Assembly: GCA_023382675.1 (NCBI GenBank)
Contig: JAHDWN010000011.1
Span: 19,007-83,006, forward strand
Reading direction: 5' to 3'
Origin: Anaerolineae bacterium
Lineage (GTDB): Bacteria > Chloroflexota > Anaerolineae > Aggregatilineales > Phototrophicaceae
DNA length: 64,000 nucleotides
In this document: piece after piece, positions 52,160-61,947 of the stretch
Layout: each line of letters opens with the position of its first letter
Position numbering within the stretch: position 1 is the first letter of the stretch
Notes under the pieces: model-generated
Databases searched by the model: none
Told to the model about the DNA's origin: nothing
Seen by the model: the letters and a program-made list of their open reading frames with translations, nothing else
Translations under genes and position numbers: made by a program

Positions 52160-53200
52160 ATGAATTTCAAACGTATTTTGCTCGTTTTGCCCTGCTGCAT
52201 CGGTGATGTCGTCCTTGCCACGGCAACGCTGCAGGCGCTGCGTCGTGCTTACCCTGCGGCGCATATCGCCTGGGCTGTCGGCACGTGGTCGAAAGCTGCC
52301 ATCGAACGCCATCCCCTCCTTGATGCGGTCGTCGATAGTGGCCCACAGGCGCTGCCCATGCGAACACCCGGCGGCATGTGGCGCTTCGTAAGCCAGATTC
52401 GAGAGGGTAATTACGATCTGATCGTGTCGCTCGTCCGCTCACCGCTCATGAGCGTCGCCGCGCTGTTCTCCGGCATCCCCAATCGCGCGGGCATCGACAG
52501 CGCCGGGCGCGGCTTTGGTTACACCATTCGCGCGCGCATCGATCCTCATGTGCCGCGCCACGAGGCTGAAATCTATCTTGATGTCGCCCGCGCGCTCGGT
52601 CTCGACACAGCGGGTTGTTACGCTAACGTTCCCATCCTACCGGACGCGCGTGGGATTGCCACCCGGCGCGGTATCCCTGTGCCCTACTTTGTGGTCAACC
52701 CGGCGGGCGGGCGTAACCCTGGCATGACGATGGATGTCAAACGCTATCCTCCTGCTAGTCTTGCGACTTTGACCGAACGATTGGCCCGACATCTGAGCGC
52801 ACGGCCTGTTTTGCTGGCGGGGCCTGGGGATGCTGAAATCGTCGCGGCGGTGCGCGCGGCCATGAACATCGAAGCGTCAACGCTGGTAGGCGAATTGAAT
52901 TTCGCTGACATCGCGGCGTTGGCGGCGGAGTCTCACCTTTATGTCGGTAATGACACCGGTCTGACCCATTATGCTGCGGCTGCCGGGGCGCGCACCGTCA
53001 TGATCATGGGGCCAAGTGATCCAGCGCGCTATGCGCCATTCACAACCGATGCTTTGGTACTGTGGAAGGCGGCTGATCTGCCTGTGGCAGGCGTTGCGGC
53101 TGGCACGCCGAGGGCATTCGATTGGGCGCGGGATGGCATCAGCGTCGATGAAGCCGAAGCACGTATCCTGGCCTGGGTTGGGCAATCGTCAATCGGCTAA
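52160..53200 (+). CDS. Glycosyltransferase family 9 (ADP-heptose:LPS heptosyltransferase-like)
   Basis: GT9 glycosyltransferase of 346 residues from ATG 52160; the frame is open far upstream without homology, and a close upstream ATG at 52142 is possible. It has ILLVLPCCIGDVVLATATLQALRRAYP at the N-terminus, the usual PNRAGIDS and VNPAGGRNPG segments, and the C-terminal motif LYVGNDTGLTHYAAAAGARTVMIMGPSDP that binds the sugar nucleotide. In other bacteria it adds heptoses to LPS cores. Without LPS genes it more likely builds another surface glycan. It converges with and overlaps the next gene by 12 bases. Confidence 0.9.
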   Translation: MNFKRILLVLPCCIGDVVLATATLQALRRAYPAAHIAWAVGTWSKAAIERHPLLDAVVDSGPQALPMRTPGGMWRFVSQIREGNYDLIVSLVRSPLMSVAALFSGIPNRAGIDSAGRGFGYTIRARIDPHVPRHEAEIYLDVARALGLDTAGCYANVPILPDARGIATRRGIPVPYFVVNPAGGRNPGMTMDVKRYPPASLATLTERLARHLSARPVLLAGPGDAEIVAAVRAAMNIEASTLVGELNFADIAALAAESHLYVGNDTGLTHYAAAAGARTVMIMGPSDPARYAPFTTDALVLWKAADLPVAGVAAGTPRAFDWARDGISVDEAEARILAWVGQSSIG

Positions 53201-53623
53201 TCGTCGCAGCAGGCTGCGTCCGCTAAACATATTTGGACGCGCAGCGACCGCCGATGGCTCGTTCCCATCAATTCTGGCTATTCCGTTGCGAACAGCGTGT
53301 AGTCGCGCGGCAGCATCCGCGTGAAGCTGCGCATTATTATAGCGGGGAGTCTGTATGATAACGGCCAACGCCTGCCGAGCATCGTGAGCGCGGAAAGCGT
53401 CTCGCACTTTCCCGGCCTTGTCGATCATTAGGCGTAGCTGCGTCACATTCGGCTTATCTGCCATGGCGACGAACACATAACCCCACTCGCCCTTAAACCC
53501 GATCAGGATCGGCGCTTCTCGTAGCGAAATCACCTGCTCAGCATCGAGCAGCACATTCCTGACTGTCGTGATTGCGCCGTGACGCGGTATGGCGAGTGTG
53601 ATCGATTGGTCGAAAGCAGCCAT
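53189..53623 (-). CDS. Hypothetical protein
   Basis: Protein of 144 residues from ATG 53623, chosen for the AGAGG site six bases before; the frame is open to 53830. It contains an N-terminal beta-rich part (ITLAIPRHGAITTV, then REAPILIGFKGEWGYVFVAM) and a helical C-terminus (VTQLRLMIDKAGKVRDAFRAHD). I do not recognise a family. A D-hydroxyacid dehydrogenase gene lies upstream beyond a terminator. It overlaps the converging GT9 gene by 12 bases. Confidence 0.55.
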   Translation of the reverse strand: MAAFDQSITLAIPRHGAITTVRNVLLDAEQVISLREAPILIGFKGEWGYVFVAMADKPNVTQLRLMIDKAGKVRDAFRAHDARQALAVIIQTPRYNNAQLHADAAARLHAVRNGIARIDGNEPSAVAARPNMFSGRSLLRRLAD

Positions 53624-53667
53624 GAACATCCTCTGCTGAGCAGTGATTTGACCTCTATTGTAGGGGA

Positions 53668-53684
53668 AAAGGCGACGCGCCTTT
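53668..53684 (-). terminator. Putative terminator after the dehydrogenase gene
   Basis: A 7-bp perfect stem (AAAGGCG with CGCCTTT) with a 3-base loop is followed on the minus strand by TTTTCCCC. A TATAAT overlapping its far side could be the -10 box for the hypothetical gene downstream. Confidence 0.45.
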
Positions 53685-53756
53685 ATTATAATGTGCCCAA
53701 TTTTGTGAATTTTTCTCCGTAAGAGATCGCTGCGTTCGGTTACAGCCTGAGCACGA

Positions 53757-54779
53757 CTAGGCCAGACGATAGAAGAGCGGTTCGCCGCGCAAATGGCGCA
53801 GGATATTGGTGTAGGCTGACCGGCGTTCATCGGCGGAGGATTGCGGAGTGTAACTGCCCGCAGCGATGTGCGGCGTTAAAACGAGATTGCGACCGGCATT
53901 CGCCAACACGACGAGCGGGTTATCCGGCTGGAGCGGTTCCCACGCGTAAGTATCGAGCGCCGCGCCACCTAATTGCCCGGCGTGCAGAGCATTCGCGAGC
54001 GCTGCCTCGTCGATGATACCACCGCTGCCACAACTGATGAGGAATGCGCCGGGTTTCATCTGGGCAAAGGTGGTTGCGTCCAGACTCAGCGCGGTTTCTG
54101 AAGTATAGGGCAGCAGATTCACCAGATAATCCGACCGGGCAATCAGTGTATTGCGCTCTACATATGCCAGGCCAAAATCAGCCTCGGCTTCTGTGGGCAA
54201 TCGCCGCCGCTTGTGATATATCATGGTGCAGCCCCAACCACCCAGTCGTCGCGCTAACGCCGCGCCGATCTCGCCAAAGCCCAGAATTCCGATGACACGT
54301 TCGAAAAGCTGGCCGATGCCTTGAACGCCTGACCAGTTATAGGCGAAGGTGTTTTCATCGGTGCGGCGTGCTGCGTGTCCATCCGCTCTGGCGGCGCGCG
54401 CGCCATCTTGCGCTTCGTCGAGTTTTTTCGCCAGCACCAGCATGAACATGATCGTGTGCTCTGCGACCCGGATCGCACCCGCATCCGGCCATTGACAGAC
54501 GATCACACCTGCAGCCCGCGCAGCAGCGCGGTCGATGTCATGGGCGAGCGATCCCAGGCGCAGGATCAGTTTGAGTTGTGGCGCAGCAGCGATAAGTTCG
54601 GCGTCGATAACGCCCACCCGTTCAGAGATAAGGTACTCTGCGTCGGCGAGGGCGTCTCGCAGCGCCTCGCGGCTGGGGCGGTGGAGCAAGGCGATGTCGA
54701 GATCCGGCGGGGCGACAGCCAGTGCTCGCTCCTGATGAAATGTCGAGCGTTCAGTAGTGTAGATGGTTTTGTGGGGCAT
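53757..54779 (-). CDS. D-isomer 2-hydroxyacid dehydrogenase family protein with altered active site
   Basis: NAD-dependent dehydrogenase of 340 residues with the substrate and cofactor domains of the D-2-hydroxyacid family. The Rossmann motif reads GILGFGEIGAALARRL. Of the three catalytic residues, the Glu (in WEPLQPDNPL) and His (in LTPHIAAGS) are present. The Arg that binds the substrate carboxylate is replaced: the motif usually read NxxRG reads SCGSGG. It is likely that the activity or substrate differs from the standard family. The gene is transcribed alone, with its own terminator-like hairpin. Confidence 0.82.
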   Translation of the reverse strand: MPHKTIYTTERSTFHQERALAVAPPDLDIALLHRPSREALRDALADAEYLISERVGVIDAELIAAAPQLKLILRLGSLAHDIDRAAARAAGVIVCQWPDAGAIRVAEHTIMFMLVLAKKLDEAQDGARAARADGHAARRTDENTFAYNWSGVQGIGQLFERVIGILGFGEIGAALARRLGGWGCTMIYHKRRRLPTEAEADFGLAYVERNTLIARSDYLVNLLPYTSETALSLDATTFAQMKPGAFLISCGSGGIIDEAALANALHAGQLGGAALDTYAWEPLQPDNPLVVLANAGRNLVLTPHIAAGSYTPQSSADERRSAYTNILRHLRGEPLFYRLA

Positions 54780-54900
54780 AGTGAAACAACATTTATGTCA
54801 TACGCGGGCGTTCACACCCACCGTCAAGCCAACCAGTTTTACCAGGCCGCGGTTAGCCTTAGTCGCAGGCCGGTTGTTATCCGCCAGGCTGGTCCGCTGG

Positions 54901-56079
54901 TCAGTTAACGTGCCACAGATTGTAGAAATTGACCAGACCGAGCATAAAGCTGCCGAAAAATATCTCCATGCCAAGCGCACCCAACGCCAGGCCAGGAATT
55001 AGCCAGCGCAGCACAACCTGCACGTCGATGGGGCCGAAATCAGTCTGCGCCCAGAGCTCCACGGAATGCAAAACCGGGAGCAAGCTGAGGAAGATGAGCA
55101 AGACGCCGAGCGCCAGGCCGATGCTCAACAGTTCGCTGCGCCCGAACCAGCGTGACGCCCTGGTTCTCGGCAGGATTCCGGTCGAAGTGCTAAACGTGTG
55201 CCCGACGATGCCTAGCAGCACGACCTGAACGCCGATGATCAAGCTCATATTGGCGACCAGCAGCGTGTGAACGTCGAAGGTCACGCCGCCGATAACAAGT
55301 GGCCCTGGCAGCAGCAGCAAGTTGCCGATTACGCCAAAGATCATCAGCAGCAGACCGGGTGCGAAAAACACCCACGTCGGGCTGAGCAGCAGCATGAAGA
55401 TCAGGTGACGCCAGCCGTCGCGCCAGGTGCGCAGATGCGGGCGTCGTGTGCGCCCATCAGGATGATAGCTGATCGGCACTTCGGTCATGCTCACGCGATG
55501 CAGTGATGCCTTGGCAACGAGTTCGGTGGCGAATTCCATGCCGGAGGTTTGCAGATTGAAGTCGAGCACCGCCGAACGTTCGAAACCACGCATCCCGCAG
55601 TGATAATCGCTGATGCGGGTGCCGAAGAGCAGATTGCCGATGGCGGTCAGCACCGGGTTGCCCAGCCAGCGATGGAGCGCGGGCATCGCGCCTGGAAAGA
55701 TTTTGCCTTTCAGGCGCGTGCCCATGACCAGGGCATAGCCCGCTCGCAGTTTTTCGACAAACGGCGCGATTTGCGACCAGTCATAGCTGTCATCGGCATC
55801 GCCCATAATGACGTAGCGCCCTTTCGCTTCGTGGATGCCCGCGTTCAGCGCCGCGCCATACCCGCGCTGTGGCACATGGACGACGCGCGCCCCCGCTTGC
55901 TCGGCGATCACTGGCGAGCCGTCGCTGCTGCCGTTATCGGCGATCAATACCTCACCCTCGATCCCAGCCGCCGCCAGCCCGTGCTGTGCTTTCTGGATGC
56001 AGCGTTCCAGCGTTTCCGCCTCGTTCAGGCAGGGCATTAGCAAGGTGAATTCAACGCTGCCGGCCAATTCGCGCATCAT
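54901..56079 (-). CDS. Glycosyltransferase family 2 (dolichol-phosphate mannosyltransferase-like)
   Basis: Processive or polyprenol-linked GT-A transferase of 392 residues. The N-terminal GT2 domain (about 10-230) has LLMPCLNEAETLERCI, LIADNGSSDGSP, the DXD-like MGDADDSYDW and GYGAALNAGI. The C-terminal ~160 residues hold about four membrane helices. It overlaps by four bases the upstream methyltransferase gene, suggesting co-translation. The likely product is a polyprenyl-phosphate sugar for surface glycan. Confidence 0.88.
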   Translation of the reverse strand: MMRELAGSVEFTLLMPCLNEAETLERCIQKAQHGLAAAGIEGEVLIADNGSSDGSPVIAEQAGARVVHVPQRGYGAALNAGIHEAKGRYVIMGDADDSYDWSQIAPFVEKLRAGYALVMGTRLKGKIFPGAMPALHRWLGNPVLTAIGNLLFGTRISDYHCGMRGFERSAVLDFNLQTSGMEFATELVAKASLHRVSMTEVPISYHPDGRTRRPHLRTWRDGWRHLIFMLLLSPTWVFFAPGLLLMIFGVIGNLLLLPGPLVIGGVTFDVHTLLVANMSLIIGVQVVLLGIVGHTFSTSTGILPRTRASRWFGRSELLSIGLALGVLLIFLSLLPVLHSVELWAQTDFGPIDVQVVLRWLIPGLALGALGMEIFFGSFMLGLVNFYNLWHVN

Positions 56080-56966
56080 GATTTGCGGTACATCCAGATC
56101 ACAACGTCATTGAACCACAACGGAATGCCCAGATTGCGCAGCGGACTGCGGTACAGGGCCGGTGCTGCTTGTCGGTAGAGTTTCGAAGCAATCGTCGGGA
56201 TCGAGATCGTGCGCGGAAAACTGGCGCTGGCGACGCGGTTTAGCCCGTGCGACACCATCAAATCGTCAATCGCCTTCAGACTCAAGATGTTGAGATGATT
56301 GGGCGGGTCAATCGCGTGCCACTTGGCGCCTGAGGTCTGCGCGAACCAGGAGTTAGGGTCGAACGTCTCGCCGATCAAGTAGCCGCCGGGCGCAACCAGA
56401 TCGATACTGTTTTGGAGGATGTCACGCGGGCACGGAATATGCTCCAAAACGTCGATGTAAGATACAACGTCGAAAGCGCGCGGAAAATCCTCCGGCAGTC
56501 TATCAATCGTCCCCTGCCGCACATTCGGCATCTGGAGTTCGCGCTGGGCATACTTTGGCCCAAAAGCGGAATAATCCAGCCCATAGGGCGAAAAACCATG
56601 CTCACGCACAACGTCGAGCAAGAACCCTGCGGCGCAGCCCACATCAAGCCATGTCGACTGCCCTGCGAGCGCGAGGTGTTTTCGTGCCCACGTCACCCGC
56701 CGTGTCAGGTTTCCCTGAATGAATGCGCGCTGGCCGATGTAATCGACGTAGCGGCTCATGTCATAGTTTTCTTTGTAGCCCTCGTAATAGTGTTTGTTGT
56801 AGAGTTCATCGAGGGTTTCTTGGGTGGGCAAATGCGTAACCTGCAAACCATGACACACGTCACAGCGGCTCCATTCAAAGCCTTTTGCCACCCATAAGCG
56901 CGTCGATTGGGTGGAGCCACACATGCGGCAAGCTTCCATCGCTGTCACTGTTCTTGTTTCGCTCAA
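56076..56966 (-). CDS. SAM-dependent methyltransferase with N-terminal zinc ribbon
   Basis: Protein of 296 residues. The first ~40 residues carry a four-Cys zinc knuckle (CRMCG and CDVCHG). They are followed by a class I methyltransferase fold with LDVGCAAGFLLDVV, the FDVVSYIDVLEHI strand and PGGYLIGET. It starts at TTG 56966 with GGAGGGG six bases before. This group methylates sugars or polyketides in surface-polymer pathways. Downstream overlap with the GT2 gene supports a role in glycan decoration. Confidence 0.85.
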   Translation of the reverse strand: MSETRTVTAMEACRMCGSTQSTRLWVAKGFEWSRCDVCHGLQVTHLPTQETLDELYNKHYYEGYKENYDMSRYVDYIGQRAFIQGNLTRRVTWARKHLALAGQSTWLDVGCAAGFLLDVVREHGFSPYGLDYSAFGPKYAQRELQMPNVRQGTIDRLPEDFPRAFDVVSYIDVLEHIPCPRDILQNSIDLVAPGGYLIGETFDPNSWFAQTSGAKWHAIDPPNHLNILSLKAIDDLMVSHGLNRVASASFPRTISIPTIASKLYRQAAPALYRSPLRNLGIPLWFNDVVIWMYRKS

Positions 56967-57071
56967 AACTATCCCCTCCGCTCTCGCTTCAATCGGGTAT
57001 GCGGCTGATTGAAACGCGAAGATGCTATCGTTATATCGATAGCATAAAGTAATTCTTGTCGAATCGTTGTG

Positions 57072-59174
57072 TTAGATCCCGTTCGTAAATACTTGGTGCG
57101 CGCTCGCTGCTGCCGGGGAGCCAGAATCGCCGGCATATTCTGTCGCGAAGATGGTCACGAACGCATCTTCATAAACTACGTCGAGGTGGTCTCGCATGAG
57201 CGCGATTTCACTGTCAACCTCTGGCGATGGCAGCAGCCGAGACTGGATGAAGACTGAATACGCAAAGCTGACTACCACGTAGTCGATCTGGTAATCGTCG
57301 ATGAGCGCCTCAACTTCGCCCCACTGGTATGCCTGATCGCCAAAATATCCATGATGGCTGGGCGTCGCGTAATAGACAGTGTTCGCGAGATTTCGGCCAT
57401 AGAGCGGCAGCGGCGGAGCGTTAATCGCATAGACCGACTGACCCTGCACGTGTTCATAGAGCCAGGTATACGCGCCTGTCGGCAGTGCTGCATGTTCTTG
57501 CACACTCGTAAGCTGCGCACCAGGATCGCCGCGCAGGAGTGGCAATGCTAACCATGCCAGCACACTGCCCACGAGCACGATGCTTGCGTAACGCTTGAGC
57601 GGTAGTGATAACCCCGGAGATGTATCCACGTCAGGCGCTTCCGAGGCCGGAGTGAGTACGTGTGCAATCAGCGCCAGATTGGCGATCAGGAGCGCCGGGT
57701 AGGCGGCACCGGCATAGCGGTAATTGATGCCGAAGAAATAGCCATCATTCCAGGTGAAATGATCGATCCAGGCGGAATACGGCGTGACTGCCAGCAGGAG
57801 CATGGTGATCTGCGCCATCAGCATGACGACAAGCATGTCTACTGGCGCGAAACGTCGGTTGCGCAGCCAGGCAGCCAACACGATCACCCCGACGGTCAGG
57901 GTTGTATAAAAAGCGCCGAGATGCCAATCGAACGGCGGTGTCAGGGTGAGCCAGGCATAGCCGATGACAATTAGCGCCAGTGTGATCGGCCGCCCTACCC
58001 CCCGAAGACGCTCGTTGAAATACAAGAGTGCAAGGTTGCCCGCTGCGACGAACATGTATGGCACAATCCAGAACAGCGTCAGGGAAGTAAACAGCGGATG
58101 TGCCCAATGGCGGATGATCGTGTACGTAGCGCCTGCCGCTGAAATCGCTGCTGAATCTACCAGCATGTCTGGATTCAGTGCGATGCGCAGTACCCAGGGA
58201 AGCCCTATGATCACCAATGGCACGCCGACAGCCACAGCGTGACTCGACAGTTGAGGCAGCCAACGACTCCGATCTTTGCTCACCAACAGAACCAGATGCG
58301 CGCTACTAATCGCCACAACCCAGATTGCCGCTGAGATCTTTGTGCTCACACTCAGACCGCACGCCAACCCGACCAGGATAAGAAAGCGCGTATCTCGCAT
58401 GCCATTCCAATAGCGCAGCAGATAGTACGCCGATGCCAAACCACAGACGATCACCAGGATGTCATTCTTGCCGGTACCGAACGTCAGATCGGTCAGCAGC
58501 TCGGAACTAAGCAGGAGAGACAGCGCTGCCAGTGTAACCAGGTGGCGTGCTAAGCTTGGCACGTGGCGCAGCAGAAACTGCGTGATCAGAGCGGTGTAGA
58601 GGAGGGAATTCAGCGACAGCAGCCCTTGCAAAGCAGGAATCTGGGAGATTGCGCGCGTAAAGGCGATCTCCCAGACAAATATCATGCTATGCGCCGCTGG
58701 AAAATAGGTCAGGATGCCGTGATTGGTGTTCAGGCTGCCGGCCTGCACGAAGTTGATCATATCGGGCGTATACACCCACACCGCGTCGCTGTTTGCGACC
58801 GGCACGCTGTCCATAACCAGGTGGATCAGATTGAAGCCGGTGTAGGCAATCACCAGGGCATAGCCAATCCACAATGCCACATAGGGGCCTTCTGCAAGCG
58901 GCGTGCGCACGAACGCCACGTTCTCCAGCGGGTTGAGGCGAGACGCAAGCAGGATTTCTCCACCCCAAAGCAGCGCTCCGGCGACGATCAGGCCAGGCAT
59001 TGTCAGTTGATTGATGATCCCGGCGTAGGTTGCCGGGACGACCAGATTCGTGACGAAGAGCAACAACGTGAGTGCGGTATGATGCAATGGGGCATTGGCT
59101 GCCAGCCGTCCAGCCAATCGGAACGCGGCGACCAGCGCAATTCCATAGCAAGCGAACATTAAGATGTAATTCAT
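57072..59174 (-). CDS. Large polytopic membrane glycosyltransferase (GT39/GT83-like)
   Basis: Protein of 700 residues with about 12-13 membrane helices in the first ~500 residues and a soluble C-terminal domain (about 560-690). The loop after the second pair of helices has VPVANSDAVWVYTPDMINFVQ, with an Asp near the membrane face as in GT-C enzymes. It lacks a clear family signature, so GT-C is a structural inference. Position next to the zinc-ribbon methyltransferase and GT2 genes suggests polyprenyl-linked sugar transfer outside the membrane. Confidence 0.65.
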   Translation of the reverse strand: MNYILMFACYGIALVAAFRLAGRLAANAPLHHTALTLLLFVTNLVVPATYAGIINQLTMPGLIVAGALLWGGEILLASRLNPLENVAFVRTPLAEGPYVALWIGYALVIAYTGFNLIHLVMDSVPVANSDAVWVYTPDMINFVQAGSLNTNHGILTYFPAAHSMIFVWEIAFTRAISQIPALQGLLSLNSLLYTALITQFLLRHVPSLARHLVTLAALSLLLSSELLTDLTFGTGKNDILVIVCGLASAYYLLRYWNGMRDTRFLILVGLACGLSVSTKISAAIWVVAISSAHLVLLVSKDRSRWLPQLSSHAVAVGVPLVIIGLPWVLRIALNPDMLVDSAAISAAGATYTIIRHWAHPLFTSLTLFWIVPYMFVAAGNLALLYFNERLRGVGRPITLALIVIGYAWLTLTPPFDWHLGAFYTTLTVGVIVLAAWLRNRRFAPVDMLVVMLMAQITMLLLAVTPYSAWIDHFTWNDGYFFGINYRYAGAAYPALLIANLALIAHVLTPASEAPDVDTSPGLSLPLKRYASIVLVGSVLAWLALPLLRGDPGAQLTSVQEHAALPTGAYTWLYEHVQGQSVYAINAPPLPLYGRNLANTVYYATPSHHGYFGDQAYQWGEVEALIDDYQIDYVVVSFAYSVFIQSRLLPSPEVDSEIALMRDHLDVVYEDAFVTIFATEYAGDSGSPAAASAHQVFTNGI

Positions 59175-59263
59175 GCAGGCGTCCAGAAGTCGCGGAAAAG
59201 AACACGATCAGTTTCAGCGTATCAGAACCTGTTGTGATTGGGGCGAAAGGTTTAACCCCATAA

Positions 59264-60094
59264 TCAGTCTTTGAGCATGGCATCAGTGCCCAGACGCTGT
59301 GTAATGCGAGTAATGATTTCTTCTGTGGTTTCTTCAATTGGCTTGTCTGTCACGTCTATGACAGTGAAGCGCCCACGCTGAAAGATAGTGCGTGCATACT
59401 CAAGTTCATCATAGAGTTTTTCGGGGTCAGCGTAATTGATCTTTGCGCTTAGACCGAGGCGCCGGCGACGATACTGCCGGAACGAAATCAGTTCACCCGG
59501 ATCGACCATCAACCCGAAGACTCGCCGGTGATCGACTTCGAACAACTGTTGTGGAGGCGGCATCTCGTGCATGAGCGGAACGTTGGCGACGCGCCAACCA
59601 TGCGTCGACAGATAGGTGCTCAACGGTGTTTTGCCCACCCTAGAAACGCCGGTCAACACAATCTCGGCCATATGCAACTCTTCTATTCGCTTGCCGTCGT
59701 CATGATCGACAGCAAACTCCATGGCTTCAATGCGCCTGAAGTAGGGTTCACGCAGGCGCGAATATAGACCCGGCTCCACTTTTGGCTCCTGCTCCAGGCG
59801 TCGGGCCAGATAGAGGAGCAATGCTCCTTGCAGATCGAAGCAGGTGACGTTGTGCGTCTGCGCCAGGTCGTTCAGGTTATTCCGCAAAGCAGGATCGACC
59901 AGGGTGTGAACGATCAGGTTGTCACCGTTTTGCGCGTTGTTCACGACCGCCTCAAGCTGGGCCATTTGACGCACGCCGGCGATCACCTGGATAGACACAA
60001 TTCCGCCCGCAAATTGAGCCAGCGTGGCCTGAACCAACTGTCTGCCCGTGTTGCCCTGGCCGCCACTGACGACGTAAATGGTCAGGGGTTTCAT
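59264..60094 (-). CDS. Pyruvate,phosphate dikinase / PEP synthase regulatory protein (DUF299)
   Basis: Bifunctional serine/threonine kinase and phosphorylase of 276 residues that controls PEP synthase or pyruvate,phosphate dikinase with ADP and phosphate. It has VVSGGQGNTGRQLVQATLAQF at the start and the P-loop in EIVLTGVSRVGKTPLSTYL. The C-terminus has LGLSAKINYADPEKLYDELEYA. The length fits the family. The enzyme it would control is not in the window. Confidence 0.92.
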   Translation of the reverse strand: MKPLTIYVVSGGQGNTGRQLVQATLAQFAGGIVSIQVIAGVRQMAQLEAVVNNAQNGDNLIVHTLVDPALRNNLNDLAQTHNVTCFDLQGALLLYLARRLEQEPKVEPGLYSRLREPYFRRIEAMEFAVDHDDGKRIEELHMAEIVLTGVSRVGKTPLSTYLSTHGWRVANVPLMHEMPPPQQLFEVDHRRVFGLMVDPGELISFRQYRRRRLGLSAKINYADPEKLYDELEYARTIFQRGRFTVIDVTDKPIEETTEEIITRITQRLGTDAMLKD

Positions 60095-60379
60095 GATGTG
60101 CCTCCGATTATTCGCAGAAGAAACCGAAATAGGTCATTACTCCGCTGAAATCCTCTCTATCGATCATACGCTCTTTGGCGTCCTGCGGGTTATACTGTTC
60201 GTGCCGCTACAGGCCGATGTTCGGGGGCGAGAAGTATGGCCCCCGAAAGCTCTGCCGCCTGTCAAAGGAAATTTGTGCCGAAGCAACTGCTGATCGAGAG
60301 CGATCCGATACCTGATGAGGTAGAGTTGATTATCATCGATCTCGGCAGCACGCCCCAAATGCCTCCTGAGGATACGCTC

Positions 60380-61936
60380 GTGGAAAACCAAACGATATAC
60401 CTGCTTCCGAAACCTGTTACCGTTATCGAGGTAGGACAGCCATTCGAGTTAACGTCCGCTGCGCAGATCGTCGCGACGGGTGATGCACTTGCAGCGGGCA
60501 ACCTGCTTGCAGACTATCTGCGCCCTGCGACCGGCTTCGTGCTGCCTGTCGTCGAGGCGACTGACGCGGAACATCCTGTTCTTCACCTGCTGATCGATCC
60601 CAACATCAGCGATGATGAGGAAGCCTACCGCCTGGAAGTCAACGCAGAGTCTGTGACCTTGCGTGCGCCCGCGTTGGCAGGGCTATTTCATGCCGTGCAA
60701 ACCTTGCGCCAGCTCCTCCCGCCTGAAATCTACGGCGCATCATTGGTCACGAGCATCCGCTGGTCGATGCCTGGCGTGACCATAAAAGATCAGCCACGGT
60801 TTCCCTGGCGCGGTGGACACCTTGATGTCTGCCGGCATTTCTTCCCGGCACATTATGTGAAGCGCTATATCGATTTACTGGCGCTGCACAAGTTCAACCG
60901 CTTCCATTGGCATTTGACCGACGACCAGGGCTGGCGCATCGAGATCAAGCGTTATCCGCGTCTGACCGAGGTGGGGGCGTGGCGCAGAGAGACGATGCTT
61001 GGTCACTGGAGTGACCAGCCGCGCCGCTTCGATGGCAAGCCGCATGGTGGCTTCTATTCCCAGGACGAGATCCGTGAGATTGTGGCGTATGCGGCAGCAC
61101 GCGGCATTATCGTCGTACCGGAGATCGAAATGCCCGGCCATGCGCAGGCCGCCATCGCCGCCTATCCAGAGTTGGGCAATGTGGATACACCTCTGGAGGT
61201 CAGCGGCGAGTGGGGCATCAGCGACAATGTCTTCAACGTCGAGGAATCGACCTTCACTTTTCTTCAGAACGTCTTGCTCGAAGTCCTCGACCTGTTCCCA
61301 AGCCCATACATCCACATTGGTGGCGATGAAGTCCCGAAAACGCAGTGGAATACCAGCCCGACCGCGCAGGCCTACATGCGCGCCCATGGCTTGCCCGACG
61401 CGCACGCCCTGCAAAGCGACTTCATCCGCCGGATGGACAGATTCTTGAATGCCCATGGGCGCACGCTGGTCGGCTGGGATGAGATTCTCGAAGGCGGGCT
61501 GGCAGATAATGCCATTGTCATGTCCTGGCGCGGTGAAGAGGGCGGCATTGAGGCGGCCGGGCAGGGGCATGATGTCGTCATGACGCCCGAATCAGACACC
61601 TATTTCGATCACTATCAATTTGATCCATCCAGTGAAGGCGTCGCCATCGGCGGCCTCACCTCACTCGAAAAGGTCTACGGCTACGAGCCTGTTCCCGCTG
61701 CGCTTGCCCCGGATCAAGCAAAGCACGTGCTCGGTTCCCAGGGACAGTTGTGGACGGAGTATGTGCCCACAATCGAGCGTCTAGAATATATGGTATATCC
61801 ACGTATGTGTGCGCTCGCCGAAGTCGTCTGGTCGCCACGCGAACGCGACGCCTATGCGCGTTTTGTTGACCGGCTGCGAACCCACGTGAAACGGCTGGAT
61901 CAGATGGGCGTCAACTACTGTCGGCGCGCGCTCTGA
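60380..61936 (+). CDS. Beta-N-acetylhexosaminidase (GH20)
   Basis: Glycoside hydrolase of 518 residues from GTG 60380, chosen because GAGG lies eight bases upstream. The frame is open to 60236 and an ATG at 60359 is an alternative. It has the GH20b N-terminal domain (about 1-115), then the catalytic barrel with GGHLDVCRHFFP, WHLTDDQGWRIEI, VPEIEMPGHAQAA and the catalytic pair in IHIGGDEVPKTQW. No signal peptide is seen, so it is intracellular. It releases terminal GlcNAc or GalNAc and fits with MurQ and a sugar kinase near the end of the window. Confidence 0.92.
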   Translation: MENQTIYLLPKPVTVIEVGQPFELTSAAQIVATGDALAAGNLLADYLRPATGFVLPVVEATDAEHPVLHLLIDPNISDDEEAYRLEVNAESVTLRAPALAGLFHAVQTLRQLLPPEIYGASLVTSIRWSMPGVTIKDQPRFPWRGGHLDVCRHFFPAHYVKRYIDLLALHKFNRFHWHLTDDQGWRIEIKRYPRLTEVGAWRRETMLGHWSDQPRRFDGKPHGGFYSQDEIREIVAYAAARGIIVVPEIEMPGHAQAAIAAYPELGNVDTPLEVSGEWGISDNVFNVEESTFTFLQNVLLEVLDLFPSPYIHIGGDEVPKTQWNTSPTAQAYMRAHGLPDAHALQSDFIRRMDRFLNAHGRTLVGWDEILEGGLADNAIVMSWRGEEGGIEAAGQGHDVVMTPESDTYFDHYQFDPSSEGVAIGGLTSLEKVYGYEPVPAALAPDQAKHVLGSQGQLWTEYVPTIERLEYMVYPRMCALAEVVWSPRERDAYARFVDRLRTHVKRLDQMGVNYCRRAL

Positions 61937-61947
61937 GGAAGCATGAG

